Source: Marinomonas communis
GTDB taxonomy: Bacteria; Pseudomonadota; Gammaproteobacteria; Pseudomonadales; Marinomonadaceae
Assembly (NCBI RefSeq): GCF_004363305.1
Contig: NZ_SNZA01000001.1
Span: 708,902-772,901 of the forward strand
Length of the DNA stretch: 64,000 bases
Reading direction: 5' to 3'
The first letter of the stretch is position 1. Each line of letters opens with the position of its first letter. Of the stretch, positions 44,570 through 53,647 are shown piece by piece. The notes under the pieces were generated by a model. The model was not told the DNA's origin and did no database searches. It worked only from the letters and a program-made list of their open reading frames with translations. The position numbers were made by a program, and so were the translations under genes.

Positions 44570-45595
44570 CTAGCTCTGATAGTGTGAGTTTGCTCTTGAT
44601 AGTAAACTCCAAGCGATGCGAGCCAGCTTATTTGCTAGTGCAACGACTATCTTATTCGTATGCTTGCCGCTACTCTTCATGCGCTTCACCCATTCCGCCA
44701 AACGGCCTGTTGCCCCATCTTTTTGTAGAACGCGATATGCTGCTCTAGCACCATGAACCAACTGTTTTCTCAGGTATTTATTGCCCTGCTTACTAATCCC
44801 TTTATGCTTTTCTTTCTCGCCACTGGATGCTTGCTTAGGCACAAGCCCTAATGAGGCAGCCACATGTCGACCACTTCCGAAGCGTTTAGCATCGCCGATA
44901 TAACACCACAGCAGAGAGGCATTGATGATGCCAAGACCTGGAATCTCCATTAGCTTTTGGCATTCCTCGCTGCCTTTTGAATACTCTTTGAGTATCCGAT
45001 CATAGCGCTTCACGTGCGTTTCTTTTTCTAACCATTGTGATCTTAGATCATCTAATAACAATCGACCGCGATAGGTAATGGGTTGCTCAGCATCTTCCAG
45101 TAATACTGGAAGTAAGTTCTTAATAGCAGCGTCACCAGTCGGTATGACGACTCCCATATCGGCTAATAAGCCACGGATTTCATTACCTGTTGCAACGCGC
45201 TCGCGAACCAATCGTTCTCTCACTCGATGAATCGCCTGCAGATCTAGCTGCTCTTCACTTTTAACCGAGACCGATGGAATCGATGGCAGTGATGCCGCTA
45301 AAGCGATAGCGGCAGCATCTCGTTGATCGTTCTTATTCACTCGCACAAACGGCTTAACATACTGAGGAGCGAGCAATTTTACTTGGTGCCCCATCTTCAT
45401 AAACTGCCGAGCCCATGCATGAGCTCCAATGCACGCTTCCATGGCAATCAAACAAGGAGGCAAATTGGCAATAGTGTTTCTCAACTCTTCTCGACGCAGT
45501 CTTTTCTTTAGAACTTGCTTGCCTTGCTTGTTCTGACCATGCAATTGGAAAACATTTTTCGCCAAATCAATGCTTAAGATGCTAATGTTCTTCAT
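44570..45595 (-). CDS. IS110/IS1111-family transposase
   Basis: A 341-residue DEDD recombinase. The N-terminal RuvC-like part has LSIDLAKNVFQLHG with the first Asp, IAMEACIGAHAWAR (Glu) and NKNDQRDAAAIA (two Asp). The C-terminal Tnp_20 domain has MEIPGLGIINASLLW...FGSGRHVAASLGLVPKQ, with the catalytic Ser region SSGEKEKHKGISKQGNKYLR. It starts at ATG 45595 behind AGGAG; an in-frame extension to 45652 lacks support. No frameshift is seen, so it may be active. It works with a guide RNA, predicted just downstream. Confidence 0.93.
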   Translation of the reverse strand: MKNISILSIDLAKNVFQLHGQNKQGKQVLKKRLRREELRNTIANLPPCLIAMEACIGAHAWARQFMKMGHQVKLLAPQYVKPFVRVNKNDQRDAAAIALAASLPSIPSVSVKSEEQLDLQAIHRVRERLVRERVATGNEIRGLLADMGVVIPTGDAAIKNLLPVLLEDAEQPITYRGRLLLDDLRSQWLEKETHVKRYDRILKEYSKGSEECQKLMEIPGLGIINASLLWCYIGDAKRFGSGRHVAASLGLVPKQASSGEKEKHKGISKQGNKYLRKQLVHGARAAYRVLQKDGATGRLAEWVKRMKSSGKHTNKIVVALANKLARIAWSLLSRANSHYQS

Positions 45596-45712
45596 AGGAC
45601 TCGCTCCTTTTAACTTGGATGCCGGACAGGCTTTTGTTTGCACATTAAGCATGGCACATAGTTAGGAGGGCGAGTCCATCTTATTTCCTACAAGATAGAG
45701 TCTCATTAGCAG

Positions 45713-45794
45713 CATTCCATGTGTTTGATTCGCGCTGACGTTCGAAGGGAGGAACGACCTGAGATTTGCGCAAGCGAATTGAATGCATGGAATG
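45713..45794. repeat. 82-bp palindromic repeat, copy A
   Basis: Imperfect 21-bp terminal arms (CATTCCATG.. / ..CATGGAATG, 4 mismatches) surround a core with GACGTTCGAAGGGAGG and AACGACCTGAG. It is nearly identical to copy C at 47791 and related to copy B at 47243. It contains no open frame and is MITE- or hairpin-like. It begins about 30 bp outside the IS end. Confidence 0.85.
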
Positions 45795-45834
45795 GTCATG
45801 CAAAGCGCTTCCAGAGTGCCAAAACGGAGATTTA

Positions 45835-45893
45835 GTAGCCTGGAATTATCTCCTAGGTTGCTGGTTGTTCCCTCGCGCAGCGAGGTCCTACAA
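45835..45893. repeat. REPIN, copy 1
   Basis: GTAG plus the hairpin CCTgG...CCTAGG at the left, and CCTCGC-GCA-GCGAGG-TC-CTAC at the right. These are two REP-type hairpins in inverted orientation, each with a GTAG head pointing outward. It lies 41 bp after palindrome copy A. Confidence 0.75.
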
Positions 45894-45944
45894 AAGGCTT
45901 AGTTGCATAGGCAAACTGCTTCTACTAAATCAGTACCGAACGAT

Positions 45945-46259
45945 TTATAGCTCTGCAATTTGGTTGAGCGTTTCTGGGTGGCGCTTAACCAGTTTCAGTA
46001 ACGTAATGGCTTGGCCGTTTGGAACGCTGCGCCCTTGTTCCCATTTCTCCAACGTTCTAGCAGAGGTATGGAGTAAGCGGGCGAAGACTCCGCGTGACAT
46101 ATTGAATTGCTCTCGGATGCTGACGATTTCACTGGGTGTGATATTCAGTTCCGACACATCATTAACTTGATGAGTTTTAAGCGTCAGCTTACCCTCAGAG
46201 TGTGCTTTAGCTTCCCCTAATGCAGAGTTTAGCTCTTCAAATAAATTACGATTGCTCAT
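45945..46259 (-). CDS. higA: HigA-2-type antitoxin (orphan)
   Basis: A 104-residue antitoxin. A short N-terminal toxin-binding part (MSNRNLFEELNSALGEAKAH) is followed by an HTH domain: IREQFNMSRGVFARLLHTSARTLEKWEQGRSVPNGQA. It closely resembles the Vibrio HigA-2 proteins from memory. The cognate HigB toxin gene should lie upstream and overlap its start. Here only a deleted, frame-broken remnant is present, so the antitoxin is effectively alone. It may still repress its own promoter or neutralise toxins encoded elsewhere. Confidence 0.88.
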   Translation of the reverse strand: MSNRNLFEELNSALGEAKAHSEGKLTLKTHQVNDVSELNITPSEIVSIREQFNMSRGVFARLLHTSARTLEKWEQGRSVPNGQAITLLKLVKRHPETLNQIAEL

Positions 46260-46451
46260 CGCGCCAAGCCTCCATAAGAGCCTTTATTTTCTAGCAACAC
46301 GAATATTTCTTAAATCGCCTGAACCTTAGATCACTGCTGCTGTATGTAGATCGCTCATAAAATCAGATTGAAAGAGTCTAAACTCTTCATCTGTTAGATA
46401 ATCCGGCCTGTACTTTTCAAATATGGTTGATTCAAAAAATACGTTTTTCAT
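46246..46451 (-). pseudogene. Remnant of HigB-2-type toxin gene
   Basis: From ATG 46451 the frame reads MKNVFFESTIFEKYRPDYL then TDEEFRLFQSD, typical of HigB, to a stop after about 41 codons. A piece GSGDLRNIRVARK follows in the same frame after the stop. The family C-terminus KALMEAWRDEQS* is present in another frame and overlaps the antitoxin start, as in intact loci. About 206 bp remain of an expected ~330 bp, so an internal deletion removed the catalytic core. Confidence 0.8.
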
Positions 46452-46699
46452 GACCTTAAATATACGCCAATAGCGTGTAGATGAAAAATTTACCGTCCTG
46501 TCAGCCTCTTACAAAGCTATTGCTTTAATCGCCGGTAGAATCAGCTTCGTACGAAGGGATTTGCTTCATAAAAGTATTGCTTAGGTTGCAGGTCGTTAAC
46601 TCGGGCAGCAAGACAAAACCGCGTAAATAATTACGAATCATTCAACGACACAGATGGCCAACTACTTGCTTTGAGCTAAATTAGTTGGCTCTGTTGTTG

Positions 46700-47080
46700 T
46701 TAATAGAATTCGTCACTCGCTTTGGTTTCTACCATCATGCCGTTAAACAACGATATCAATAATGCGGAAATACGCTCATGCATAATCACAGTATGATCAT
46801 TGTGCGTTTCCTGCATATGATAACGTAAGGCATCGCGTACAGATTTGATTCCTGTAACGTCGATAATGATATCGATCTGAGAGCTATCTTGTAGAAGATC
46901 GAACATATCAGTTGTAATGGGAATACTGTGCTCCTTCGCCAGTAACATACCTGGAGCCTGCGCGTTTTTATCCGCTACTCCAATGATATCAATGAACTCT
47001 GCCTTAAACAGTCGATCCAATAATTCCAAACCAGCGTTCCCTGCCCCGATCACAGCAACTTTGAATTGATTTGCACTCAT
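46700..47080 (-). CDS. Stand-alone NAD(P)-binding Rossmann-domain protein
   Basis: A 126-residue protein with a dinucleotide-binding motif VAVIGAGNAGLELLDRL near the N-terminus, IIGVADKNAQAPGMLLAKEHSIPI and IDIIIDVTG. It resembles the NAD-binding domain of oxidoreductases such as aspartate-semialdehyde or homoserine dehydrogenases. The catalytic domain is absent. Similar domains also occur fused to bacterial signalling proteins, so it may be a truncated or domain-only sensor. It ends cleanly (DEFY*) and has a usable start. It is isolated in the repeat-rich region. Confidence 0.65.
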   Translation of the reverse strand: MSANQFKVAVIGAGNAGLELLDRLFKAEFIDIIGVADKNAQAPGMLLAKEHSIPITTDMFDLLQDSSQIDIIIDVTGIKSVRDALRYHMQETHNDHTVIMHERISALLISLFNGMMVETKASDEFY

Positions 47081-47242
47081 GATAACTCCTTATCTCAAGA
47101 CGAATTAGAGGCGCACTCCTATTCGTCATGGCTTAACAAAATACGATTTGGATAAAACATACGCTTTTAGTAAGAATCAAACCAACCCTTGAGCATGTGG
47201 TAGCTCATGACTTTATGTATTCTTTGTTTTACATCATGAGAA

Positions 47243-47323
47243 ACATCCATATGTTTGAGCCTCGTTAGCGATTGCAGGAAGTACGACCTGAGGTTTGCTT
47301 AAGCGAATTGAATGTATGAAATG
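47243..47323. repeat. 82-bp palindromic repeat, copy B (degenerate)
   Basis: It shares CATGTTTGA-like left arm bases, the core TACGACCTGAGGTTTGC and the right arm AAGCGAATTGAATG with copies A and C, with many substitutions. It looks like an older copy. Confidence 0.65.
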
Positions 47324-47352
47324 GAGACGGGAAGTAACTCTGCAAACAACAA

Positions 47353-47475
47353 TCATGGTCCCTCAAATTCATTCACCCCACACTCACTTTGAGTGCGCGA
47401 CTGACTTAGTAGCAAAATCAAGGCGGCTAGTCCTAACACACCAAACTTGAGAGCTAATATCAAAATCCGTATCAC
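47353..47475 (-). CDS. Possible 40-residue single-helix membrane protein
   Basis: GTG start at 47475 with GGAG seven bases upstream. The translation begins (M)IRILILALKFGVLGLAAL, continues ILLLSQSRTQSECGVN and ends EFEGP. That is one strongly hydrophobic helix and a short polar tail. No family is recognised. The ribosome site and helix favour a real gene; the repeat-rich location and small size argue caution. Confidence 0.4.
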   Translation of the reverse strand: MIRILILALKFGVLGLAALILLLSQSRTQSECGVNEFEGP

Positions 47476-47668
47476 AGCTTCACTCCATATCTTCAATCAA
47501 CTGAAGATAATGTAACAAGGCTCTATTTGAAAAATATGTCATGCAAACGCAAACAGGCAGTAAATCTCACGCTTAACTCAATAGCCCAGACTATGGGTTC
47601 TTGAGATGACTATTGGGGTCAGATGAAAAATTCACAAAGTAGATTATGAGCACCAAAGCTGAGATTTA

Positions 47669-47726
47669 GTAGCCTAGAATTATTGCCTAGTTTACTGGTT
47701 GTTCCCTCGCGCAGCGAGGTCCTACA
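47669..47726. repeat. REPIN, copy 2
   Basis: GTAGCCTAG...CCTAG, then CCTCGC-GCA-GCGAGG-TC-CTAC, nearly the same as copy 1. It is preceded by the conserved CTGAGATTTA linker seen before copies 1 and 3. Confidence 0.75.
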
Positions 47727-47748
47727 AGAGCGCAAAGCTATCGCTTTG

Positions 47749-47774
47749 GCCGCGGGTACAACCCGCCCTTACAA
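47749..47774. repeat. REP-like hairpin
   Basis: GCGGGT-ACA-ACCCGC followed by CCTTACA. It leads into TAGATATTAGCAACG and copy C. The same arrangement, with a REP hairpin followed by a palindrome, surrounds the IS1111 element. Confidence 0.6.
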
Positions 47775-47790
47775 AATAGATATTAGCAAC

Positions 47791-47871
47791 GTTCCATGTG
47801 TTTGATTCGCGCTGACGTTCGAAGGGAGGAACGACCTGAGATTTGCGCAAGCGAATTGAATACATGGAATG
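47791..47871. repeat. 82-bp palindromic repeat, copy C
   Basis: Nearly identical to copy A (45713-45794) along its whole length, differing at only a few bases. Terminal arms are TTCCATGTG... / ...TACATGGAA. An AGCTTC...GAAGCT hairpin follows and then REPIN copy 3, giving a composite unit of about 178 bp. Confidence 0.85.
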
Positions 47872-47910
47872 GCACCACAATGCAGCTTCAAACGCCGAAG
47901 CTGAGATTTA

Positions 47911-47968
47911 GTAGCCTAGATATATTACCTAGAATGCAGGTTATTGCCTCGCGCAGCGAGGTCCTACA
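47911..47968. repeat. REPIN, copy 3
   Basis: GTAGCCTAG...CCTAG at the left and CCTCGC-GCA-GCGAGG-TC-CTAC at the right. A variant single REP hairpin, GTCGCGGTTGCAATCCGC, follows at about 47977-47993. Confidence 0.75.
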
Positions 47969-48010
47969 AAAGGTTTGTCGCGGTTGCAATCCGCTTATTT
48001 AGGGGAAATT

Positions 48011-48068
48011 GCAGCCTAGGAAGGTTGTCTAGGCTGCGGATTTTTCCCTCGCAAAGCGAGGTCCTACA
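48011..48068. repeat. REPIN-like element, copy 4
   Basis: The perfect arms GCAGCCTAG / CTAGGCTGC form the left hairpin (head GCAG instead of GTAG). The right hairpin is CCTCGC-AAA-GCGAGG-TC-CTAC. Confidence 0.7.
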
Positions 48069-48081
48069 AATACCTTATACG

Positions 48082-48096
48082 TTGCGAGGTTCTACA
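48082..48096. repeat. Half REP overlapping the thiH stop
   Basis: TTGCGAGGTTCTACA is the right half of a REP. On the minus strand its GTAG head begins with the last base of the ATG Met codon, and the TAG is the thiH stop codon. Confidence 0.5.
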
Positions 48097-49249
48097 TGTT
48101 GAAGGAGATGTCCCAGTCTTTCCAGACGACTTCGCGGCCTTGGGCGCGGATGGCGTTGGCAATTTCGGTGACACTGCGTTCGTCGCTGACTTCAAATTGC
48201 TCTAGGGCTTCTTTGGCGTCTTCAGCATAGCCGCCCGGTTGGGTTTTCGATTCGGCGCTCATGGTGGTGAAGCCCATGCGTGCGGCGTGGTTTCGAAACT
48301 CCGGTGATTCACGGGTGGAGAGGCTCATTTCTAAGTCCGCATCAAAGAGTCGCCATGCAGCGATCAGCTGTACCAGCTCTAGGTCCGAAATCACGGATTT
48401 CGGTACGATACCGCCGGCACAGGGGCGAATACGCGGGAATGCAACGCTAAAACGTGAGCGCCAGTAGCGTTTTTGCAGGTGTCTTAGATGGTGCGCCATC
48501 ATAATGGAGTCGGTACGCCAGTCATCCAAGCCGAGCAAGACGCCTAAGCCAGTTTTATGCACCTTGGCTTGGCCGATACGATCCGGCGCGTCTAAGCGGT
48601 GATTGAAGTCGGATTTATTGCCTCTTAGGTGATGCTCAAGGTAAGTACTGCGGCGGTAGGTTTCTTGATAGACCAAGACGCCATCGAGGCCGAGTTCTTT
48701 TAGCTGAGCGTACTCTTCCATTTCCAATGGCTGTACTTCCATAGAGAGCTGGCTAAAAGCGGGCTTAAACAATGGCAACATGCGCTCGAAGTACGGCATG
48801 GAGACTTTCTTGGTTTCGCCGGTCACCAGCAAGATATGGTCAAAGCCCTTTTGCTTGATGGCGGCAATTTCTCGCTCGACCTGTTCTTCGTCCAAAGTTA
48901 AACGCTTGATGGCATTGCTCATGGAAAAGCCGCAGTAGGTGCATTCGTTGGCGCAGGTATTAGACAAATACAAAGGCGCAAACAAGCTCACTGTTTTACC
49001 AAAACGCTGCAGCGTCAGGCGTTCACTCTCTGCCACCATCTGATTGATAAAAGGCTTGGCGGCTGGAGAGATCAAGGCGGCAAAGTCATTAATATCGCGC
49101 TTAGGCTTGGCCAGTGCTCGACGCACATCGGCTTCAGTGGCGTTTTGATGCTGAGCGGTGGTGGCGTCCCAATTTAGCGCTTCTAATTGTGCGCTAAATT
49201 GGCCTACGACCGCTGGACTTTGATGTAAGACTCGTATGACGCCACTCAT
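48092..49249 (-). CDS. thiH: 2-iminoacetate (dehydroglycine) synthase ThiH
   Basis: Radical-SAM tyrosine lyase that makes dehydroglycine for the thiazole ring of thiamin. It has 385 residues. The 4Fe-4S motif C-x3-C-x2-C is in [33 protein letters not shown] and [11 protein letters not shown] are typical of ThiH. It overlaps thiG by 4 nt and ends the thi operon. Its stop codon falls in a REP half-site. Confidence 0.95.
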   Translation of the reverse strand: MSGVIRVLHQSPAVVGQFSAQLEALNWDATTAQHQNATEADVRRALAKPKRDINDFAALISPAAKPFINQMVAESERLTLQRFGKTVSLFAPLYLSNTCANECTYCGFSMSNAIKRLTLDEEQVEREIAAIKQKGFDHILLVTGETKKVSMPYFERMLPLFKPAFSQLSMEVQPLEMEEYAQLKELGLDGVLVYQETYRRSTYLEHHLRGNKSDFNHRLDAPDRIGQAKVHKTGLGVLLGLDDWRTDSIMMAHHLRHLQKRYWRSRFSVAFPRIRPCAGGIVPKSVISDLELVQLIAAWRLFDADLEMSLSTRESPEFRNHAARMGFTTMSAESKTQPGGYAEDAKEALEQFEVSDERSVTEIANAIRAQGREVVWKDWDISFNM

Positions 49250-50019
49250 ACTAGCTCCTTAAGGAACTCGGTAAAGGGGCTGGACGCTTCGGCGGTTTGT
49301 TGCACTTTACCGGTACCTGACTCATAGGCCATGCGCCCTGCTTCCACCGCCAGTTTAAAGGCTTTGCCCATCATTTCTGGGTGGCTCGCGACCGCCATGG
49401 CGGTGTTCACCAAGACCGCATCGGCACCCGCTTCTAATGCAGCCGCCGCATGGGATGGCGCACCAATACCCGCATCGACAATTACAGGCACGTTGCTTTG
49501 CTCAATAATGATGTCTAGGAACGGCTTAGACGCCAAACCTTGGTTGGAGCCAATCGGTGCACCGAGTGGCATGACACATTGTGCGCCCACTTCTTCTAGA
49601 CGTTTGCACAGTACTGGGTCCGCATGAATATAAGGCATCACCACAAAGCCTTGGCGCACTAGCTCTTCAACTGCTTTTAGGGTATCGATTGGGTCTGGCA
49701 TTAGGTAACGTTGATCTGGGTGGATTTCTACTTTGACCCAGTTGGTTTCCAAGGCTTCTCGCGCCAATTGAGCAGCGTAGATGGCTTCTTTGGCATCGCG
49801 GGCACCAGAAGTGTTTGGCAATAGCTTCACACCCAGTTTTTGCAATGGCTTTAGAATATTGTCAGAGCCCGCTTTTAGATCCATTCGTCGTAAGGACAAG
49901 GTGGTCATTTCACTGCCACTGGCCAAGATAGAAGCGATCATCTGCTCTTGGTTGGCGTATTTGCCCGTGCCAGTAAATAAGCGTGATGAAAAGGTATGAC
50001 CTGCAATCGTTAATGACAT
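49246..50019 (-). CDS. thiG: Thiazole synthase ThiG
   Basis: Class I TIM-barrel enzyme that builds thiazole phosphate from deoxyxylulose 5-phosphate, ThiS-thiocarboxylate and dehydroglycine. About 257 residues. GTGKY near the start is conserved, and VKVEIHPD supplies the Schiff-base lysine. [13 protein letters not shown] and [12 protein letters not shown] form the phosphate-binding loops. The start at 50019 is one base after the thiS stop. Confidence 0.95.
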   Translation of the reverse strand: MSLTIAGHTFSSRLFTGTGKYANQEQMIASILASGSEMTTLSLRRMDLKAGSDNILKPLQKLGVKLLPNTSGARDAKEAIYAAQLAREALETNWVKVEIHPDQRYLMPDPIDTLKAVEELVRQGFVVMPYIHADPVLCKRLEEVGAQCVMPLGAPIGSNQGLASKPFLDIIIEQSNVPVIVDAGIGAPSHAAAALEAGADAVLVNTAMAVASHPEMMGKAFKLAVEAGRMAYESGTGKVQQTAEASSPFTEFLKELV

Positions 50020-50020
50020 A

Positions 50021-50218
50021 TTAACCCCCTGCAATGGATTCAAAGATATCGATACGGTCGTTGTCTTTTAATAGGCAATCCGACCACAGACTGCGTGGCA
50101 CCACTTGTTGATTCACCGCCACCGCGACCCGCTGTTCAGTACTGACATAGCTTTCTAGTAAAGCGGATAAAGTGTTGTGTTCAGACAGAACTGGCTCATC
50201 ATTCACATACAGTTGCAT
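50021..50218 (-). CDS. thiS: Sulfur carrier protein ThiS
   Basis: A 65-residue ubiquitin-like protein starting MQLYVNDEP and ending in the diagnostic ESIAGG. The C-terminal GG is thiocarboxylated and donates sulfur to ThiG. It overlaps the end of thiE by 20 nt. No thiF is present in the operon. Confidence 0.93.
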   Translation of the reverse strand: MQLYVNDEPVLSEHNTLSALLESYVSTEQRVAVAVNQQVVPRSLWSDCLLKDNDRIDIFESIAGG

Positions 50219-51353
50219 CAGCCTCTCCTTGTACATCATTGATCACCGCCTTTAGCAAAGATTGTGTTGCGGCTTTTGGATCGTTCGCACGGGTAATCGC
50301 GGTCACTAGGGCAATAGAATCCACTCCCGTGGCTTTTACTTTTGGCAAGCGTTCCGCATTGATACCGCCAATGGCTACAGTTGGATAAGCGCCATTGATC
50401 AGTTCCACATATTGGTCTAAACGGGTTAAGCCCTGTGGCTGAGACGGCATATCCTTGGTTACGGTTGGGAAAATATGGCCAAGGGCTATGTAGCTTGGCT
50501 TGAGGTTAAAGGCACGCATGATTTCAAAGTAGCCATGGGTACTGATACCAAGGCGCAAGCCTGCCTGCTGGATCGCCGAAAGATCCGCCACTTCAATGTC
50601 TTCTTGACCCAAATGCACACCATAAGCGCCCAGTTCAATCGCCAGTTGCCAGTAATCATTGATAAAGACTTGCGCGCCATATTGCTCGCCTAGAGCGATG
50701 GCTTGTTGGATCTTTTGCTTAAGCTCTGGGTCGTTCGGGTCTTTGATACGCAATTGCGTGGTGGTCACGCCCTGCTCTAATACCAGTGCCAGCCACTCAA
50801 CGGTATCTACTACTGGGTAGAGGGTGAATAGCTCTTTGCGAATCGGGTTAAACTCAGCCTCGTCGGCAATCACATGGTCATCGGCAAAGCTAGTGCGTGG
50901 GAACCAAGTGCGATCTTCCGGCCAACCCGCCCCCGCAGCACGGGCTTGCTGGGTTAACCAAGCCAGCGCCAAAGTCATGGCATCTAGATGTTCATAGCCT
51001 TGCTCAATAAAACACGCCAACGCCACGGCAAGATCGTTTTGGTTTACCTTGGTCAGTTTATCAGCTTGAAAATGGGCAATACGCTGACCTGGCAGATGAA
51101 CCGTAACCTGATTATTTAGGCATTGGGCCTGATAGATATTGCTTTCTGCCTCGAGCTTACGAACAAACCGCCAAGTTTCCATTGTTGTTTTCAGCGTTAA
51201 TTCGCCGTGGAGCAGTTCAATACAGCACTGATTCTGAGTTTCATCGGTTGTGGAGTGAAGCACTCGACACCCAAGGTGTCGAGTGTTATCCAAAACAGAT
51301 GATTTAAACCCAGCGTCATGAAACGCTATTTGTTTAACATCTGTTGTGGTCAT
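50199..51353 (-). CDS. thiE: Thiamin-phosphate synthase ThiE with an N-terminal ThiD-like remnant
   Basis: A 384-residue protein. The C-terminal half (about 175-384) is a complete Thi[78 protein letters not shown] and [10 protein letters not shown]. It joins the pyrimidine and thiazole halves of thiamin phosphate. The N-terminal ~170 residues are poorly conserved, but residues about 106-155 ([19 protein letters not shown]...) recall the C-terminal end of the HMP kinase ThiD without its catalytic core. I read this as a degenerate ThiD-ThiE fusion. It sits directly after thiC with no gap. Confidence 0.88.
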   Translation of the reverse strand: MTTTDVKQIAFHDAGFKSSVLDNTRHLGCRVLHSTTDETQNQCCIELLHGELTLKTTMETWRFVRKLEAESNIYQAQCLNNQVTVHLPGQRIAHFQADKLTKVNQNDLAVALACFIEQGYEHLDAMTLALAWLTQQARAAGAGWPEDRTWFPRTSFADDHVIADEAEFNPIRKELFTLYPVVDTVEWLALVLEQGVTTTQLRIKDPNDPELKQKIQQAIALGEQYGAQVFINDYWQLAIELGAYGVHLGQEDIEVADLSAIQQAGLRLGISTHGYFEIMRAFNLKPSYIALGHIFPTVTKDMPSQPQGLTRLDQYVELINGAYPTVAIGGINAERLPKVKATGVDSIALVTAITRANDPKAATQSLLKAVINDVQGEADATVCE

Positions 51354-53393
<2,040 letters not shown>

Positions 53394-53419
53394 TCACGTA
53401 CTTCCACGTACGCGCGGCT

Positions 53420-53458
53420 GTTTTAAGACCTGTTGTCCTTTGTGGACTAGGTTAAAAC
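53420..53458 (-). promoter_or_regulatory. Hairpin of the thiC riboswitch expression platform
   Basis: On the RNA strand, GTTTTAACCT pairs with AGGTCTTAAAAC through a GTCC/GGAC inner stem. It sits between the TPP aptamer and thiC. Further down, an ACCTCCT stretch (53394-53388), complementary to a Shine-Dalgarno sequence, precedes a U-rich run. The mechanism is not determined. Confidence 0.5.
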
Positions 53459-53491
53459 AACGCAATTTTAGCAGAAAAGAAATGATGCTTT

Positions 53492-53579
53492 CTTGTTCCC
53501 TTCGCAGGTATTAGCCTGATCAGGTTCTGCGGATCCCGCATTAAAATGCGATCTCAGCCAATTAAGGCACTCCGACAAG
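53492..53579 (-). promoter_or_regulatory. TPP riboswitch (thi box) aptamer
   Basis: On the minus strand the conserved thi-box elements appear in order: CTTGT closing stem, GGAGTGCC, GGCTGAGATC, a variable ATTTTAAT hairpin, CGCAGAACCTGATCAGG, CTAATACCTGCGAAGGGAA and ACAAG, which pairs with the first stem. It binds thiamin pyrophosphate and lowers expression of the thiC operon. Confidence 0.95.
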
Positions 53580-53647
53580 TTGCACATCAGTATACGCGTT
53601 TGTTTGCTTCTGTAAACAAACAAAGATTGAATGATTGGTTAGTAAAA

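Larger units (their letters stand above)
44306..45684 (-). mobile_element. IS110-family (IS1111 group) insertion sequence
   Basis: One transposase gene is bounded by subterminal inverted repeats: ATGGACCCGCCC at 44306-44317 and GGGCGAGTCCAT at 45668-45679 (11 of 12 complementary). The pentamer CTTAT abuts both outer sides (44301-44305 and 45680-45684), so the exact ends are uncertain within 5 bp. The joined flanks rebuild a GCAGGTT...AACCTGC hairpin running into CCTACA, matching other REP-like copies near 47750. This is the pattern of an IS1111 element targeting a REP-like hairpin. It is about 1.38 kb and appears intact. Confidence 0.82.
47081..48091. other. One-kilobase repeat-rich intergenic region
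   Basis: Between the Rossmann protein and thiH there is no large gene. The region holds palindrome copies B and C, three REPIN-like elements and extra REPs (listed separately), and one possible 40-residue membrane ORF. A still shorter frame, 47167-47250 minus (about 27 codons, starting MDVSHDVKQRIHKVMSYHM), overlaps copy B and is doubtful. I see nothing in 47500-47640. Confidence 0.7.

Noticed and set aside
45766..46170. Plus-strand 134-codon open frame
   Set aside because: Antisense to the clear HigA antitoxin and a repeat; no family resemblance.
45700..48090. Integron cassette array (repeats between small genes, one TA-derived)
   Set aside because: The repeats lack attC landmarks (no RYYYAAC/GTTRRRY pair framing each gene), gene orientations do not follow a cassette pattern, and no integrase is seen. 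REPIN and palindrome families explain them better.
45700..48090. CRISPR array
   Set aside because: Repeat copies are unevenly spaced, degenerate and up to 82 bp long, without uniform spacers or cas genes.
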